Positions 12,346 through 23,546 of a stretch of DNA of 64,000 nt are shown here, one piece after another. The notes under the pieces were generated by a model. The model worked only from the letters and a program-made list of their open reading frames with translations, was not told the DNA's origin and ran no database searches. A program made the translations under genes and the position numbers. The stretch covers positions 124,001-188,000 of the forward strand of contig WFMF01000089.1 in NCBI GenBank assembly GCA_011033025.1. The letters run 5' to 3'. Every line of letters begins with the position of its first letter. Positions within the stretch are counted from its first letter, which is position 1. Origin of the DNA: Beroe forskalii. Taxonomy: Eukaryota; Ctenophora; Nuda; Beroida; Beroidae.

Positions 12346-13636
12346 TCAAGTCAGTCAAGTCAGTCAAGTCAGTCAAGTCGGTCAAGTCAGTCCAGGTCGG
12401 TCCAGTCAGTCAAGTCTGGTCAGAGTCAGTCAAGTCAGTCAGGTCGGTCAGGTCGAGGTCCAGGTCGGTCAGGTCGGTCAGGTCAGTCAGGTCAGTCAAG
12501 GTCAGTCCAGGTCGGTCAGGTCGGTCCAGGTCGGTCAAGGTCAGTCAAGTCAGTCAAGGTCGGTCAGGTCGGTCAGAGTCGGTCAGGTCGGTCCAGGTCA
12601 GTCCAAGTCGGTCAAGTCAGTCAGGTCGGTCAGTCCGGTCGTCAAGTCGGTCAGGTCGGTCCAGGTCGGTCCAGGTCGGTCCAGTCAGTCCAAGAGGTCC
12701 CAGGTCAGTCAGGTCAGTCAGTCGGTCAGGTCAGTCCAGGTCGGTCAGGATCGGTCAAGTCGGTCCAAGGTCCAAGGTCAGGTCAAGGTCGGTCAAGTCC
12801 GGTCAGGTCAGTCAGGTCGGTCAAGGGCAGTCAAATCGGGCAAAGTCATCAAGGGCGGGCAAGTCGTCAAATAGTAAGTAGTAAGTCGTCAAGTGGTCAA
12901 GGGCGTCAAGGGCGGGCAAGGGAAAGGGCGTCAAGGGCGTCAGGGCGGGCAGGGCGTCAAGTCGGGCAAAATCGTCCTATAAGTCAGTCAATAGTCAAGT
13001 CGTCAAGTCGGGCAAATAGTCGGGCGGGCAGGGCGGGCGGATCAAGTCAGTCAGGGCGTCCCGGGCGGCCAAGGGTCAGTCGGGCAGTCGGGCGTCGGGC
13101 GGGCGTCGGGCAAGTCGTCAGGGCGTCAGGGCGTCCCGGCCGGGCGTCGGGCAGGGCGGGCAGGGCGTCAGGGCGTCAGTCGGGCAAGTCGTCAAGTCGT
13201 CAGGGCGTCAAATCAGTCAAGGGCGGGCAAGTCAGTCCCGGGCAGTCGTCGGGCAAGTCAGTCAAGGGCAGTCAAGGGCAGGGCAAGTCAGTCAGTCGGG
13301 CAAGTCAGCCCGTCGTCAAGTCCGGTCAGAGTCAGTCAAGTCCAGTCCAAAGGTCAGTCCAGAGTCAGTCCAAGGTCAGTCAGTCAGTCCAAGTCGGTCA
13401 GTCAGTCAATTCAGTCAAGTCAGTCAGGTCAGTCAAATCGGTCAAAGTCAGTCCAAGTCAGTCCAAAGTCAGTCAGGTCAGTCAAGTCCAGTCAAGTCCA
13501 GTCAAGTGGTCAAGTCGGTCAAGAGTCAGTCAAGTCAGTCAAGTCAATTCCGTCAGTCAAGTCAGTCAAGTCAGTCAAGTCAGTCAAGTCAGTCAAGTCA
13601 GTCAAGTCAGTCAAGTCAGTCAAGTCAGTCAACCTT
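12343..13636. repeat. Minisatellite, 9-bp unit GTCAGTCAA with a GGGCGTCAA-variant core
   Basis: Starts and ends in regular GTCAGTCAA units. The middle (about 12,820-13,310) is dominated by GGGCGGGCAA, GGGCGTCAA and CGTCAAGT variants. Open frames of Ser-Val-Lys type are by-products of the 9-bp period. It is probably the far side of the same field as 5430-8262. Confidence 0.95.
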
Positions 13637-13640
13637 GTAA

Positions 13641-13955
13641 ACACCATGAAGTTCATCCAAGTCAAAGTAAGAACCTCCACCTCCAAATCCTGTCTTCATC
13701 CTGCTATTCACCTCTGCTTCATGGTCCTCAAATTTTCGTGAGTTTTTATAAACACATTTCTACGATGGGATGTTTGCTCGATAAAATCAATGTGTGTAAT
13801 GTGTATTGTGTAACGTATTATTTTATTACAATATATGTGATATAACGTGATTAGTTTACACACCGATGTGGGTGTATGGAATGTCACTTGCGACCATATT
13901 TCTGTACATGCGTTCATTTCCACAAACATGCGTTCATTCATTGCTATTTATCAGT
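13641..13955 (-). repeat. Dispersed repeat family, inverted copy C (fragment)
   Basis: The reverse complement of this stretch matches 4058-4355 of copy B, including the two GAACGCATG motifs and the ATATGGTCGCAAGTGAC block. It abuts the minisatellite directly at 13640, so the field from 5.4 to 13.6 kb is bracketed by inverted copies of one repeat family. Confidence 0.85.
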
Positions 13956-14070
13956 TTTCTTGTGTGTGTTAATTAAGCAGCTCTCTTATCAGTACATTGC
14001 AACTTGAACGCACTCAGCAAACCTTTAACTTGTTGTACACAGCTGTGTACAATTTCAAAGATTCGACAAC

Positions 14071-15026
14071 ATGGAATTCTCCGTGGAAAACCTACACAGC
14101 GTGGAGAAGGACGTGGACTCAGTGTTTGGCGCTGTGTTTGGAGTGAACTGGACTGAGGTCAACAAGACGACGGTGACGAAATTTGACAAAGCGACTCTCA
14201 CCAATCTCGTTTTGTCAGCTGTTAGCTTGTTAGTGTGCTCGGGAAAAATAAGGAGGTGCTGCGGTCAGCTGCTACGAGTGTTGAACAACTCAGAAAGGAA
14301 CAGATAGAGAACCAGAAGACGTTGCTCAAGCTCCAGGAAGATCTACTGAAGAGCAAAAGTGATCAAGTTGTGGAAGTGCAGAAAACCGTGAAGGAGGAAA
14401 TTCGGAGTTTCAGCGATGCTGTCAAGAAGGGATGTCCAGAGGCAGGCATGACGACAACACTTGTTAAAGCTGCTGTGAAGACTGCGGTGAAAGCTGCTGT
14501 GACGGAAGACGACAGGACAAAATCATTCATGGTGTTTGGACTAGGCGAGGGCTCCGACGAGAACTTGCGGATGAAGGTGGAGGATTTACTCCATGTAAGC
14601 TGCTCAGCAGAAAAGCCCCCAGTCAATGACTGTAACCGCGTTGGAAAGATAATGCCGGATTCGGAGCGTGCAGCGAAAGTGGTGCTCCGCAGCGGAGAAG
14701 CAGTGACAAGGGTGCTGAGGAATGCCAAAGTTTTGAGAGCTTCGACGCGTTTCAGAAAGGTGTACATCGCCCCCGACAGGAGCCATGAAGAGAGAGAACA
14801 GAGGAAGAATCTCGTTGCTCAGATGAAGGAGAAAATAAGCAGTGATCCCCAACAGTACCATTTCATCAGGAACAGTACTGTCTGCAGCAGAGACAAGGAT
14901 CAGGCAGCCCCAACCTCATCAACGACCAACTCCTCCTCATCGACAGCTCGGTCTACAGCGTCATCACGAACTGTGCTCCCAGCCCAGACTTCAACACCGC
15001 GATCTCTGCATCCTAAATCACGCTGA
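14071..15026 (+). pseudogene. LINE ORF1-type protein (coiled coil plus RRM-like domain), frame-shifted
   Basis: The reading starts MEFSVENLHSVEKDVDSVFG at 14071. It changes frame at about 14225-14240 and then stays open to 15026. The second part has a coiled coil (LRKEQIENQKTLLKLQEDLL) followed by a domain reading KSFMVFGLGEG..., typical of the RRM-like module in ORF1 of CR1/L2-type non-LTR retrotransposons. ORF1 proteins bind LINE RNA. No reverse transcriptase or endonuclease ORF follows. About 170 bp downstream the sequence runs into an AT stretch and a PLE remnant. It is either a truncated LINE or an ORF1-only derivative. The shift makes it non-functional as read, unless it is a sequencing error. 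Confidence 0.7.
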
Positions 15027-15239
15027 ATAGGACAACCAAAACTCCCCGACTAGCGCATTTCAAAATTTTGGGAGTTTTTATTTTTGTGATGTTTGCATTT
15101 GAGTGCTGCTTGTGTGTGTGGCGTTTGATTTTGTGGCAATGGGCCACACGTGCTAAGGACACATGCCTTAATTGGCATCTCTCTGTACTTGTGGTTTATC
15201 TGATATCATTATTGTAAATATATATATTATATATATATA

Positions 15240-17795
<2,556 letters not shown>

Positions 17796-18427
17796 CTATT
17801 GCTGAACCTGTTGCTGAGACATGTACGACTGACTTGTCTCAGTTCTAGGATCTCTCTTGTTGAACCCTCCATAGTTACTGTATGTGCGCAATTGGTTTTG
17901 CCAATATGCCTCCCTATTTTTGAGATTCTGAGTATTACAATCAGTTGTCAAATAATCAATTATTGTTACATTCAAATGCATTTTCAAAATATTATCAAAA
18001 TCGTTCAATTTGCATTTTCTGTTAAAATTATGGTTAGATTTATCTTCTTTGAAATGTTTAGTTATCTCACAAGTAGCTAAACTATGTCTTATGTGAGATT
18101 TATGGTTTGTCCATCGTGATTTAGTGCTTATTTCACTACTGCCTACGTAGGACCTTTTGCATACTAAATCATCTATTAAATAGATAACCCATTTGGTTTC
18201 ACAGTTCATATTATGACGAAAATCAAATTTCTTGTCTGTATGGTAGCTAGTTATAAAATCGGGATGAACCAAAAATAACTTACAGAACTTACAAGCTTTA
18301 CTACATTTAAAACATCCTACATTCGAGTTAGTAACACCAGTCTTTGCAACTTCATTGGTAAGTTCTAACTGCTTAAGTTTACTAGGTGCCAAAATTTCTT
18401 TAATAGTCTTATTACCTCTATATGATA
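17796..18427 (-). mobile_element. Penelope-like element remnant, GIY-YIG region
   Basis: The minus-strand open frame (17796-18392) has a CFKCSKACKFCKLFL cysteine cluster, then VIYLIDDLVCKRSYVGSS (GIY-YIG type) and EAYWQNQLRTYSNYGGFN near the end. These match the layout of the plus-strand remnant at 15240-16662. The reverse transcriptase is absent, so it is a 5'-truncated fossil. An AT run at 18428-18450 separates it from the whole PLE upstream. Confidence 0.8.
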
Positions 18428-18688
18428 CAAATATATATATATATATATAGCTTTTAATTTGCTGTGAGGCAAATTCTCAGGTCATGCTACAAATGAAACA
18501 ACTAGCTTGCTACGCGTTTCATGTATTTTGTAACAATTCTCAAGCAAATAAAATGTGAAATGTGATGAATGACTGATTTACACGTGCAGCATCCGTGCGC
18601 GTTGATCTGTTGCTATGGCAACGTAGCTTTAACACTGGGGTTGCTTTGTTATCGTGTATGGCAGGAATTAGGAGAAATCATTCTGATC

Positions 18689-21157
18689 TCAGTGCAGTTT
18701 CGGCCTTACCTTTTCGCGGAATTTTAATTCTAACTCTTCCCGGTATATGTGGCACTGCTTAAAACACTTATAAAATGGGAACATAAGGAACTTGTCCTTT
18801 CCACATGAGTGTATATGATTACTCACTTTAAGGGTTCGGTAACTTGGGTTGGTAATTTGGTTTCTATGTAAGTTAGTTCGTTCATTAATTTTAGTGCCCG
18901 TCTCGCCTATATATTCTTCACCACAGCCTTTACATACGAGTAAATAAATGAGGTCCATAGATTTACACGACATTTTATGATTACGTTTAAGAATGGTGCC
19001 GTTTTTAGTTTTATAAGACTCATCCTTGATTGCGAGGGGGCAAAATAAGCACCTTCTATCTGAGCAAGTGTTGAAAGTGTTAGGTTGACCTATGTTCGGG
19101 AGGGTTTGGTCCCTCTTAACGTTAAGTGATAGCTGTCTGAGGAGATTAGGGGGCTGTCGTCTGGCCGTAATAATGTTAGGGTTGGGGGTCTTACCTGTCC
19201 TTATGTTTTCTGTGAGACTTAAGGCTTTACAACAGGTTCTTACAGTTTCAGACGGATCTACTATTCTAGGGTTATAATCTAAAACTAGAGTAACAGTGTT
19301 TTCCTTTCTTTGTTTTTCCGATTTTTCTAGTAGGCTGCTACGTTCAATGGACTTGGCTTTTTCGATACTGTCGTCTACCAGTTTGATAGGGTATTTTTTC
19401 ACTAGAAGTCGTGACTTGAGTTCTTCTAATCGTATATCTCGCGTTCTAGAATTAGAGACTATGGTAGCTATTCTACGGGTGAGGTTGTAAGGAATATTTC
19501 TAGCTATATGTCTCGGGGCACAACTGTCGAAACTAAAGTAATTAAATGTGTCGGTAGGCTTATGGTATATATCTGTCTCTATTCTGTAGTTTAATGCGTT
19601 ATTGTGTTGTGCCTCATTAATAATAACTAAGACGTCCAAGAACGGAATAGATTTTTTGGATACCTCCATAGTGAATTTTATGCTTTCGTTCATATTGTTA
19701 AGGTAATTTAGTAATTCACTATGGGTTATCAGTGTTTCGTCGAGTAACATAAAACCGTCATCTAAGTAGAGCATAAGGTTATTTTTTACATGGTTTGCCG
19801 TTTCCGTTCCAAAATTTTCTTCTAATTTAGGGTACAGTTTCTCGATTATGAGGTATGCTATTACTAAGTTAGCATAGGGGGGAGCATGATTTTTTCCCAT
19901 TGCTGTGCCTTGTACCTGCCTGTAAGTTATGCCGTTAAATGTAAGGTATACATTATCTTGTATGAACCTTATAAGTTTTAAAGTGAAATCTTTGTTGTAA
20001 CACTTTATAAAGTCCTGGTTGAATTTATCGAACCAAAATTCGAGTGCTTCAATGCCCAATTCATTGTTAATACTGGGATAAAGTTTCTCGATATCTATAG
20101 CTATAAGCGTTGGCTCGTAACTAATCTGATCTGGGAGTTTGCTAAGGAAGTGCGTGGAATCAATGATTAGGTGGGGAATTCGTTTCTCGAATGGCCTGAG
20201 TATTTTTTCCGCTAATTCACATAATCTCGAGAGCGGACATTTTTTACCTGACACTATCGGTCGGAATGGTATTTTCAAACTGGTAAAGGGAAATTTAAAT
20301 ACATTACGTTCTATATTCCCTTCACCTTCTGCAACTAGTTCTGCTAGTTTTTTACATTTATGTATTTTAGGGAGACCATATATGTAGGCTAGTTTAGTAT
20401 CAAATGTGCTTAGGTAGTTAGCCTCATTGGGCGTAAAATATGCTTTGTTCTGCTTTATAAACTTCTGTACAAAATTATCTATTTTGTCGACTGTAACATT
20501 GTCTATACGCTCATATGTATTAGTATCATTAATTGTATCTTGCATACCCTTATGGTAATCTATCTTATTAATTATTACAGTGGCGCCTCCCTTATCAGCT
20601 TCCTTGATTACGATATTCTCATTAGCTGCAAGAGTTTTAAGGGCCTTTTCTTGTTCAGGGGATATATTACTTTTTAATTTTTTTACCTTCTTAACTTTGG
20701 AAGTTTGTATGGTGATCGAGTTAACAATTGAATTGAAAAATTTGTCATTATTTTCAGGTGGCATCCATCGAGATGGGTTACTGAAAAGATCCCTGGTACC
20801 CTCGTTAGTATTATCTAACGCCTGTGAAATTATACTACTATTTAGGTTATCATTACCTTCATTATTATCCCTTTTAGTGTTGAAATGAGCGTACTTTTTT
20901 AATTTGTTGCTAAATTTACGAATATCTGTTCTGTGTTGTACAATATCATGAGTGGGGGGATTGGGTACGAATTTAAGCCCCTTACCTAAAATTTGCCTTT
21001 CATGGTCTGTCAGATTTTTTGACGAGAAATTAAATATTTCTATTTTAGCCGTGTTATTGGTGACATTCTCGGAGGAATTGTTACCTAAGTCGTGTTCATT
21101 CGATTCCTGCGTTGACCTAAAAAAGGTACCGAATTTGATCGACTGTTTGGCCTGCTG
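18689..21157 (-). CDS. PLE reverse transcriptase with C-terminal GIY-YIG endonuclease
   Basis: The first ATG is at 20764 (691 residues), but the same frame is open back to 21157. The extra part reads LTDHERQILGKGLKFVPNPP, the conserved N-terminal motif of Penelope proteins, so translation probably starts upstream of that ATG. Counted from the 20764 ATG: the EADKGGATVI motif near 56, FRPIVSG near 167, IDIEKLYPS near 223 (first catalytic Asp), GTAMGKNHAPPYANL near 286, YLDD near 333 (catalytic pair), and IYLLVCKGCGEEYIGETG near 606 (GIY-YIG nuclease). It ends ELELKFREKVRPKLH. All landmark motifs are present and there is no internal stop. It copies element RNA into DNA at the insertion site. Confidence 0.9.
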   Translation of the reverse strand, partial: QQAKQSIKFGTFFRSTQESNEHDLGNNSSENVTNNTAKIEIFNFSSKNLTDHERQILGKGLKFVPNPPTHDIVQHRTDIRKFSNKLKKYAHFNTKRDNNEGNDNLNSSIISQALDNTNEGTRDLFSNPSRWMPPENNDKFFNSIVNSITIQTSKVKKVKKLKSNISPEQEKALKTLAANENIVIKEADKGGATVIINKIDYHKGMQDTINDTNTYERIDNVTVDKIDNFVQKFIKQNKAYFTPNEANYLSTFDTKLAYIYGLPKIHKCKKLAELVAEGEGNIERNVFKFPFTSLKIPFRPIVSGKKCPLSRLCELAEKILRPFEKRIPHLIIDSTHFLSKLPDQISYEPTLIAIDIEKLYPSINNELGIEALEFWFDKFNQDFIKCYNKDFTLKLIRFIQDNVYLTFNGITYRQVQGTAMGKNHAPPYANLVIAYLIIEKLYPKLEENFGTETANHVKNNLMLYLDDGFMLLDETLITHSELLNYLNNMNESIKFTMEVSKKSIPFLDVLVIINEAQHNNALNYRIETDIYHKPTDTFNYFSFDSCAPRHIARNIPYNLTRRIATIVSNSRTRDIRLEELKSRLLVKKYPIKLVDDSIEKAKSIERSSLLEKSEKQRKENTVTLVLDYNPRIVDPSETVRTCCKALSLTENIRTGKTPNPNIITARRQPPNLLRQLSLNVKRDQTLPNIGQPNTFNTCSDRRCLFCPLAIKDESYKTKNGTILKRNHKMSCKSMDLIYLLVCKGCGEEYIGETGTKINERTNLHRNQITNPSYRTLKVSNHIHSCGKDKFLMFPFYKCFKQCHIYREELELKFREKVRPKLH

Positions 21158-22071
21158 TTATTGGCGCCCCTATTTCTATAGTTAGGTCTAGACTGCACAT
21201 TTTGATCAGACTGATTAAACGGTATGTACCTGCCACTTTGTCTGCGTCTGTCTGTCGTCCTTCTCTGTCTGGGTCTTGTCTGTAGGGGTCTTGTCGGTTC
21301 CGGTCTTGTCTGCCGTGGTCTTTGTTCGTCACTGTCGTCTAGGTTTCGTTCAGGAAGTTTCTTTAGAAACTCAGCCTTCTGTTTCCAGATACTTTTTGAG
21401 ACCTCCTCCTCCGTTGTAACATCTGTCATCCATTTCTGTCGAATCTGGTCTCTTGTCTCGGTAGGGAGGTTAACAAAAACTTCCATGATTGCTATGTCGT
21501 TAGTCTCATAGCTAGTCTTGTGTTGTTCAGCAAATGCTCTCATCTTCTGTATTTCATGTCGTGTGTTAGATATTTCTCTGTCTTGTCGGAGTTTTTTCCA
21601 GTCCTCACTGTTCTGTCCCTCTATATGTTTTTCTTTACATATTTTGGGGATGAACTTCGGCTCCTTAGTGAGATACTCTTCATATATGTCCGCCTTCTCC
21701 ATGTTTTTCAAAAAATTGAAGAAGGACCGTTTTCGTTTTGTTAGTGTGTCTGTCCACGTCTTCGTATGAATCGATATGATCCTGTCTATATCTATGTCTC
21801 GTGATTGTGTATCTTGTTGGGTACCAGTGGGTATTGTAGTCACTGTAGTGTTCAAACGAGTCTCGACAAAAGTTTTGAGTTCGTCGAATTTAGTGTTCAG
21901 TATGCGTAGCTCTTTGAGCATGTCTGCAAGTAGATCAGAACTAGAGTTCGAGCTATGATTATCACGTCTTCGTTTCGCTGCTGGTGACTCATTAGTGATA
22001 GGGTTTTCAGATCGTTGCTGACCCCTCGTAACGCGGTTTTGCGTGTCCTCGGCAGCACTATGACCCGACAT
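21085..22071 (-). CDS. PLE ORF1 protein, 328 residues
   Basis: Starts MSGHSAAEDTQNRVTRGQQR. Residues about 45-75 (DLLADMLKELRILNTKFDEL) look like a coiled coil. The middle is charged and helical, and the C-terminal 80 residues are rich in Arg, Pro, Gln and Asn. I do not recognise a named domain. Its place directly upstream of the RT frame, with a short overlap, makes it the first ORF of the PLE rather than a host gene. A nucleic-acid-binding role is plausible from composition but is inference. Confidence 0.7.
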   Translation of the reverse strand: MSGHSAAEDTQNRVTRGQQRSENPITNESPAAKRRRDNHSSNSSSDLLADMLKELRILNTKFDELKTFVETRLNTTVTTIPTGTQQDTQSRDIDIDRIISIHTKTWTDTLTKRKRSFFNFLKNMEKADIYEEYLTKEPKFIPKICKEKHIEGQNSEDWKKLRQDREISNTRHEIQKMRAFAEQHKTSYETNDIAIMEVFVNLPTETRDQIRQKWMTDVTTEEEVSKSIWKQKAEFLKKLPERNLDDSDEQRPRQTRPEPTRPLQTRPRQRRTTDRRRQSGRYIPFNQSDQNVQSRPNYRNRGANNSRPNSRSNSVPFLGQRRNRMNTT

Positions 22072-22464
22072 CTGTACGGCTTTATAATATTGGAAATCCG
22101 GAGATTAAGAAACGTCGAGAGATTCTTCTGCTCAAAACTACAAGTTATATAAATTATAAAATCAAAAGATATCATTATCAATGATTTATTGAAATCAAAT
22201 GAAACATAATTTAGAGGAACCACAATAAAATTACTCATTAATAGTTGACAGTTGTATGTGTGCATACTGACCATATTGGCATATTCATATTGCACATGAA
22301 TCGATCGATGAAAACGTATTTTTTGAATACCGTACTTTCGAAATCGAATTCGACAGAAATTCTATGAAAAGCTTAAGTAAAATTAAATTTGAACATTATC
22401 CATCTCTTCTTTAGTAATAGTTCATCGATCGATGCCTGTCGACACATATGACATAGGTAACGGA
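22072..22464. other. Unassigned sequence upstream of the PLE
   Basis: AT-rich and without a recognisable gene. It may include the PLE 5' untranslated or terminal region. No copy of the 3' tail was found here, so pseudo-LTRs are not demonstrated. Confidence 0.35.
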
Positions 22465-22855
22465 GACAGTTTGAACTGCAGTGTGCGCGTCTTTTGTTTG
22501 CCATCGCTGATAGAGTGACAGACCTTCGGGAGAATTCCGCGCATCGGGCGGACCCCGGCAAAAGCACCGGGCAAGCCTTTTGTGTGCGCAGTGTTCCCCA
22601 TATGTCAATGTGTGCAGACCGCTCGATTGAAAAAGGCCTCGATAAGGACGCGCAAAATTGTGTTTTTTTGACGGAATTTATATAGAAAGTTGAAGCGCGC
22701 AAAGGAAATCCGTGCGTCTTTATCGAGACCTCTGTCAATCGAGCGGTCTGCACACATATGCGAAAGTTATCCGTGTCGCGGCGTTTATAGTTATACCGAT
22801 ACGCCGCGCGCACAAAAGACGCGCAGAGTGCAGTTCGAACTGCCCCTCTTAGAAT
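22465..22855. mobile_element. Nested palindromic (foldback) element, about 390 bp
   Basis: The outer arms (about 22465-22512 and 22797-22850) share GCGCGTCTTTTGT and AACTGCA blocks in inverted orientation. The inner arms (about 22607-22650 and 22710-22765) begin TGTGCAGACCGCTCGATTGA and are also inverted. The inner part recurs at 24555-24718. The minus-strand open frame over it is a repeat by-product. Confidence 0.8.
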
Positions 22856-23238
22856 AATTAAACACTGCAATTTAGTTTTAGACACTCTGGAGCCTGGATT
22901 GTGATTCACGTGTTTAATTTCAGTTTCACCACTTGCGGTAAATAGTCTCTTAATCTTAAAGTTAAACTTAAACTTAAGTTAAAGTTAGATTTAATGGAGC
23001 GTGGTTACATAGCATAAGATAAAGTTAATATTATTTGATTGGTATCTAAAATCTAAGCAAATCCAATTCCAAACATCTCAAACTCAAAGCAAGCCAAGAA
23101 TTTCAAGGCCAACTTTTACGTATCACAGATTTGATTCAGGCTTAAAGTTGCTGTTGATTTCATTTTCATCAGTCGAGGATTGTCATTGAGCTTTAATTCG
23201 GGTCACGAATAAATGCAGGGACCACGCCCACTTTCCCA

Positions 23239-23315
23239 GCGATCCCCTAGAGATCCCCTAGTGATCCCCTAGCGACCCCCTAGAGATCCCCTAGAGATCC
23301 CCTAGTGATCGAGCG
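23239..23315. repeat. 11-bp tandem repeat, GATCCCCTAGA, about 6.5 units
   Basis: Units GATCCCCTAGA/T/C follow one another without spacing. It sits about 230 bp 3' of the SLC25A42 stop codon, in probable intergenic sequence. Confidence 0.9.
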
Positions 23316-23546
23316 ACTCTACCAAGTCCAGCACATCTCAGGCAGTGGGCTAGAGAGCAGTTTAATGGTTTAGAATAAAGTCGCCATTGCACCACTTCTC
23401 TTCTTAGAGTTAAAGGGGATGAGGCGGAGCGAATGGGATGATCCTAATATCAGGGTGGTAAAATCGTCAAAAAATAGGACATTTATTTGCTTCTGAAGAA
23501 AAATACGTATCGTATTTTTGCCGTATAATTTCTCACAAGATCGCCC

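Larger units (their letters stand above)
18451..22071 (-). mobile_element. Penelope-like element, looks whole (ORF1 plus RT/GIY-YIG ORF)
   Basis: On the minus strand an ORF1 (22071 to 21085) is followed by a long RT/endonuclease ORF (open from about 21157 to 18689). A 3' non-coding tail runs to the AT run near 18450. PLEs are retroelements whose reverse transcriptase is related to telomerase and is fused to a GIY-YIG endonuclease. Both long frames are uninterrupted, which suggests a young copy. The two frames overlap by about 70 bases. The 5' boundary upstream of 22071 is not defined. The 3' tail holds a possible hammerhead-like motif (see findings). Confidence 0.85.

Noticed and set aside
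12260-12881. Two overlapping 190-200 residue Ser/Val/Gln-rich frames
   Set aside because: Also 9-bp repeat by-products, open in several frames at once.
14363-14861. Minus-strand frames of 134 and 85 residues
   Set aside because: Shadows of the plus-strand LINE ORF1.
22373-22909. 178-residue minus-strand frame
   Set aside because: Covers a nested palindromic element whose copy at 24555-24718 is intronic; no protein similarity.
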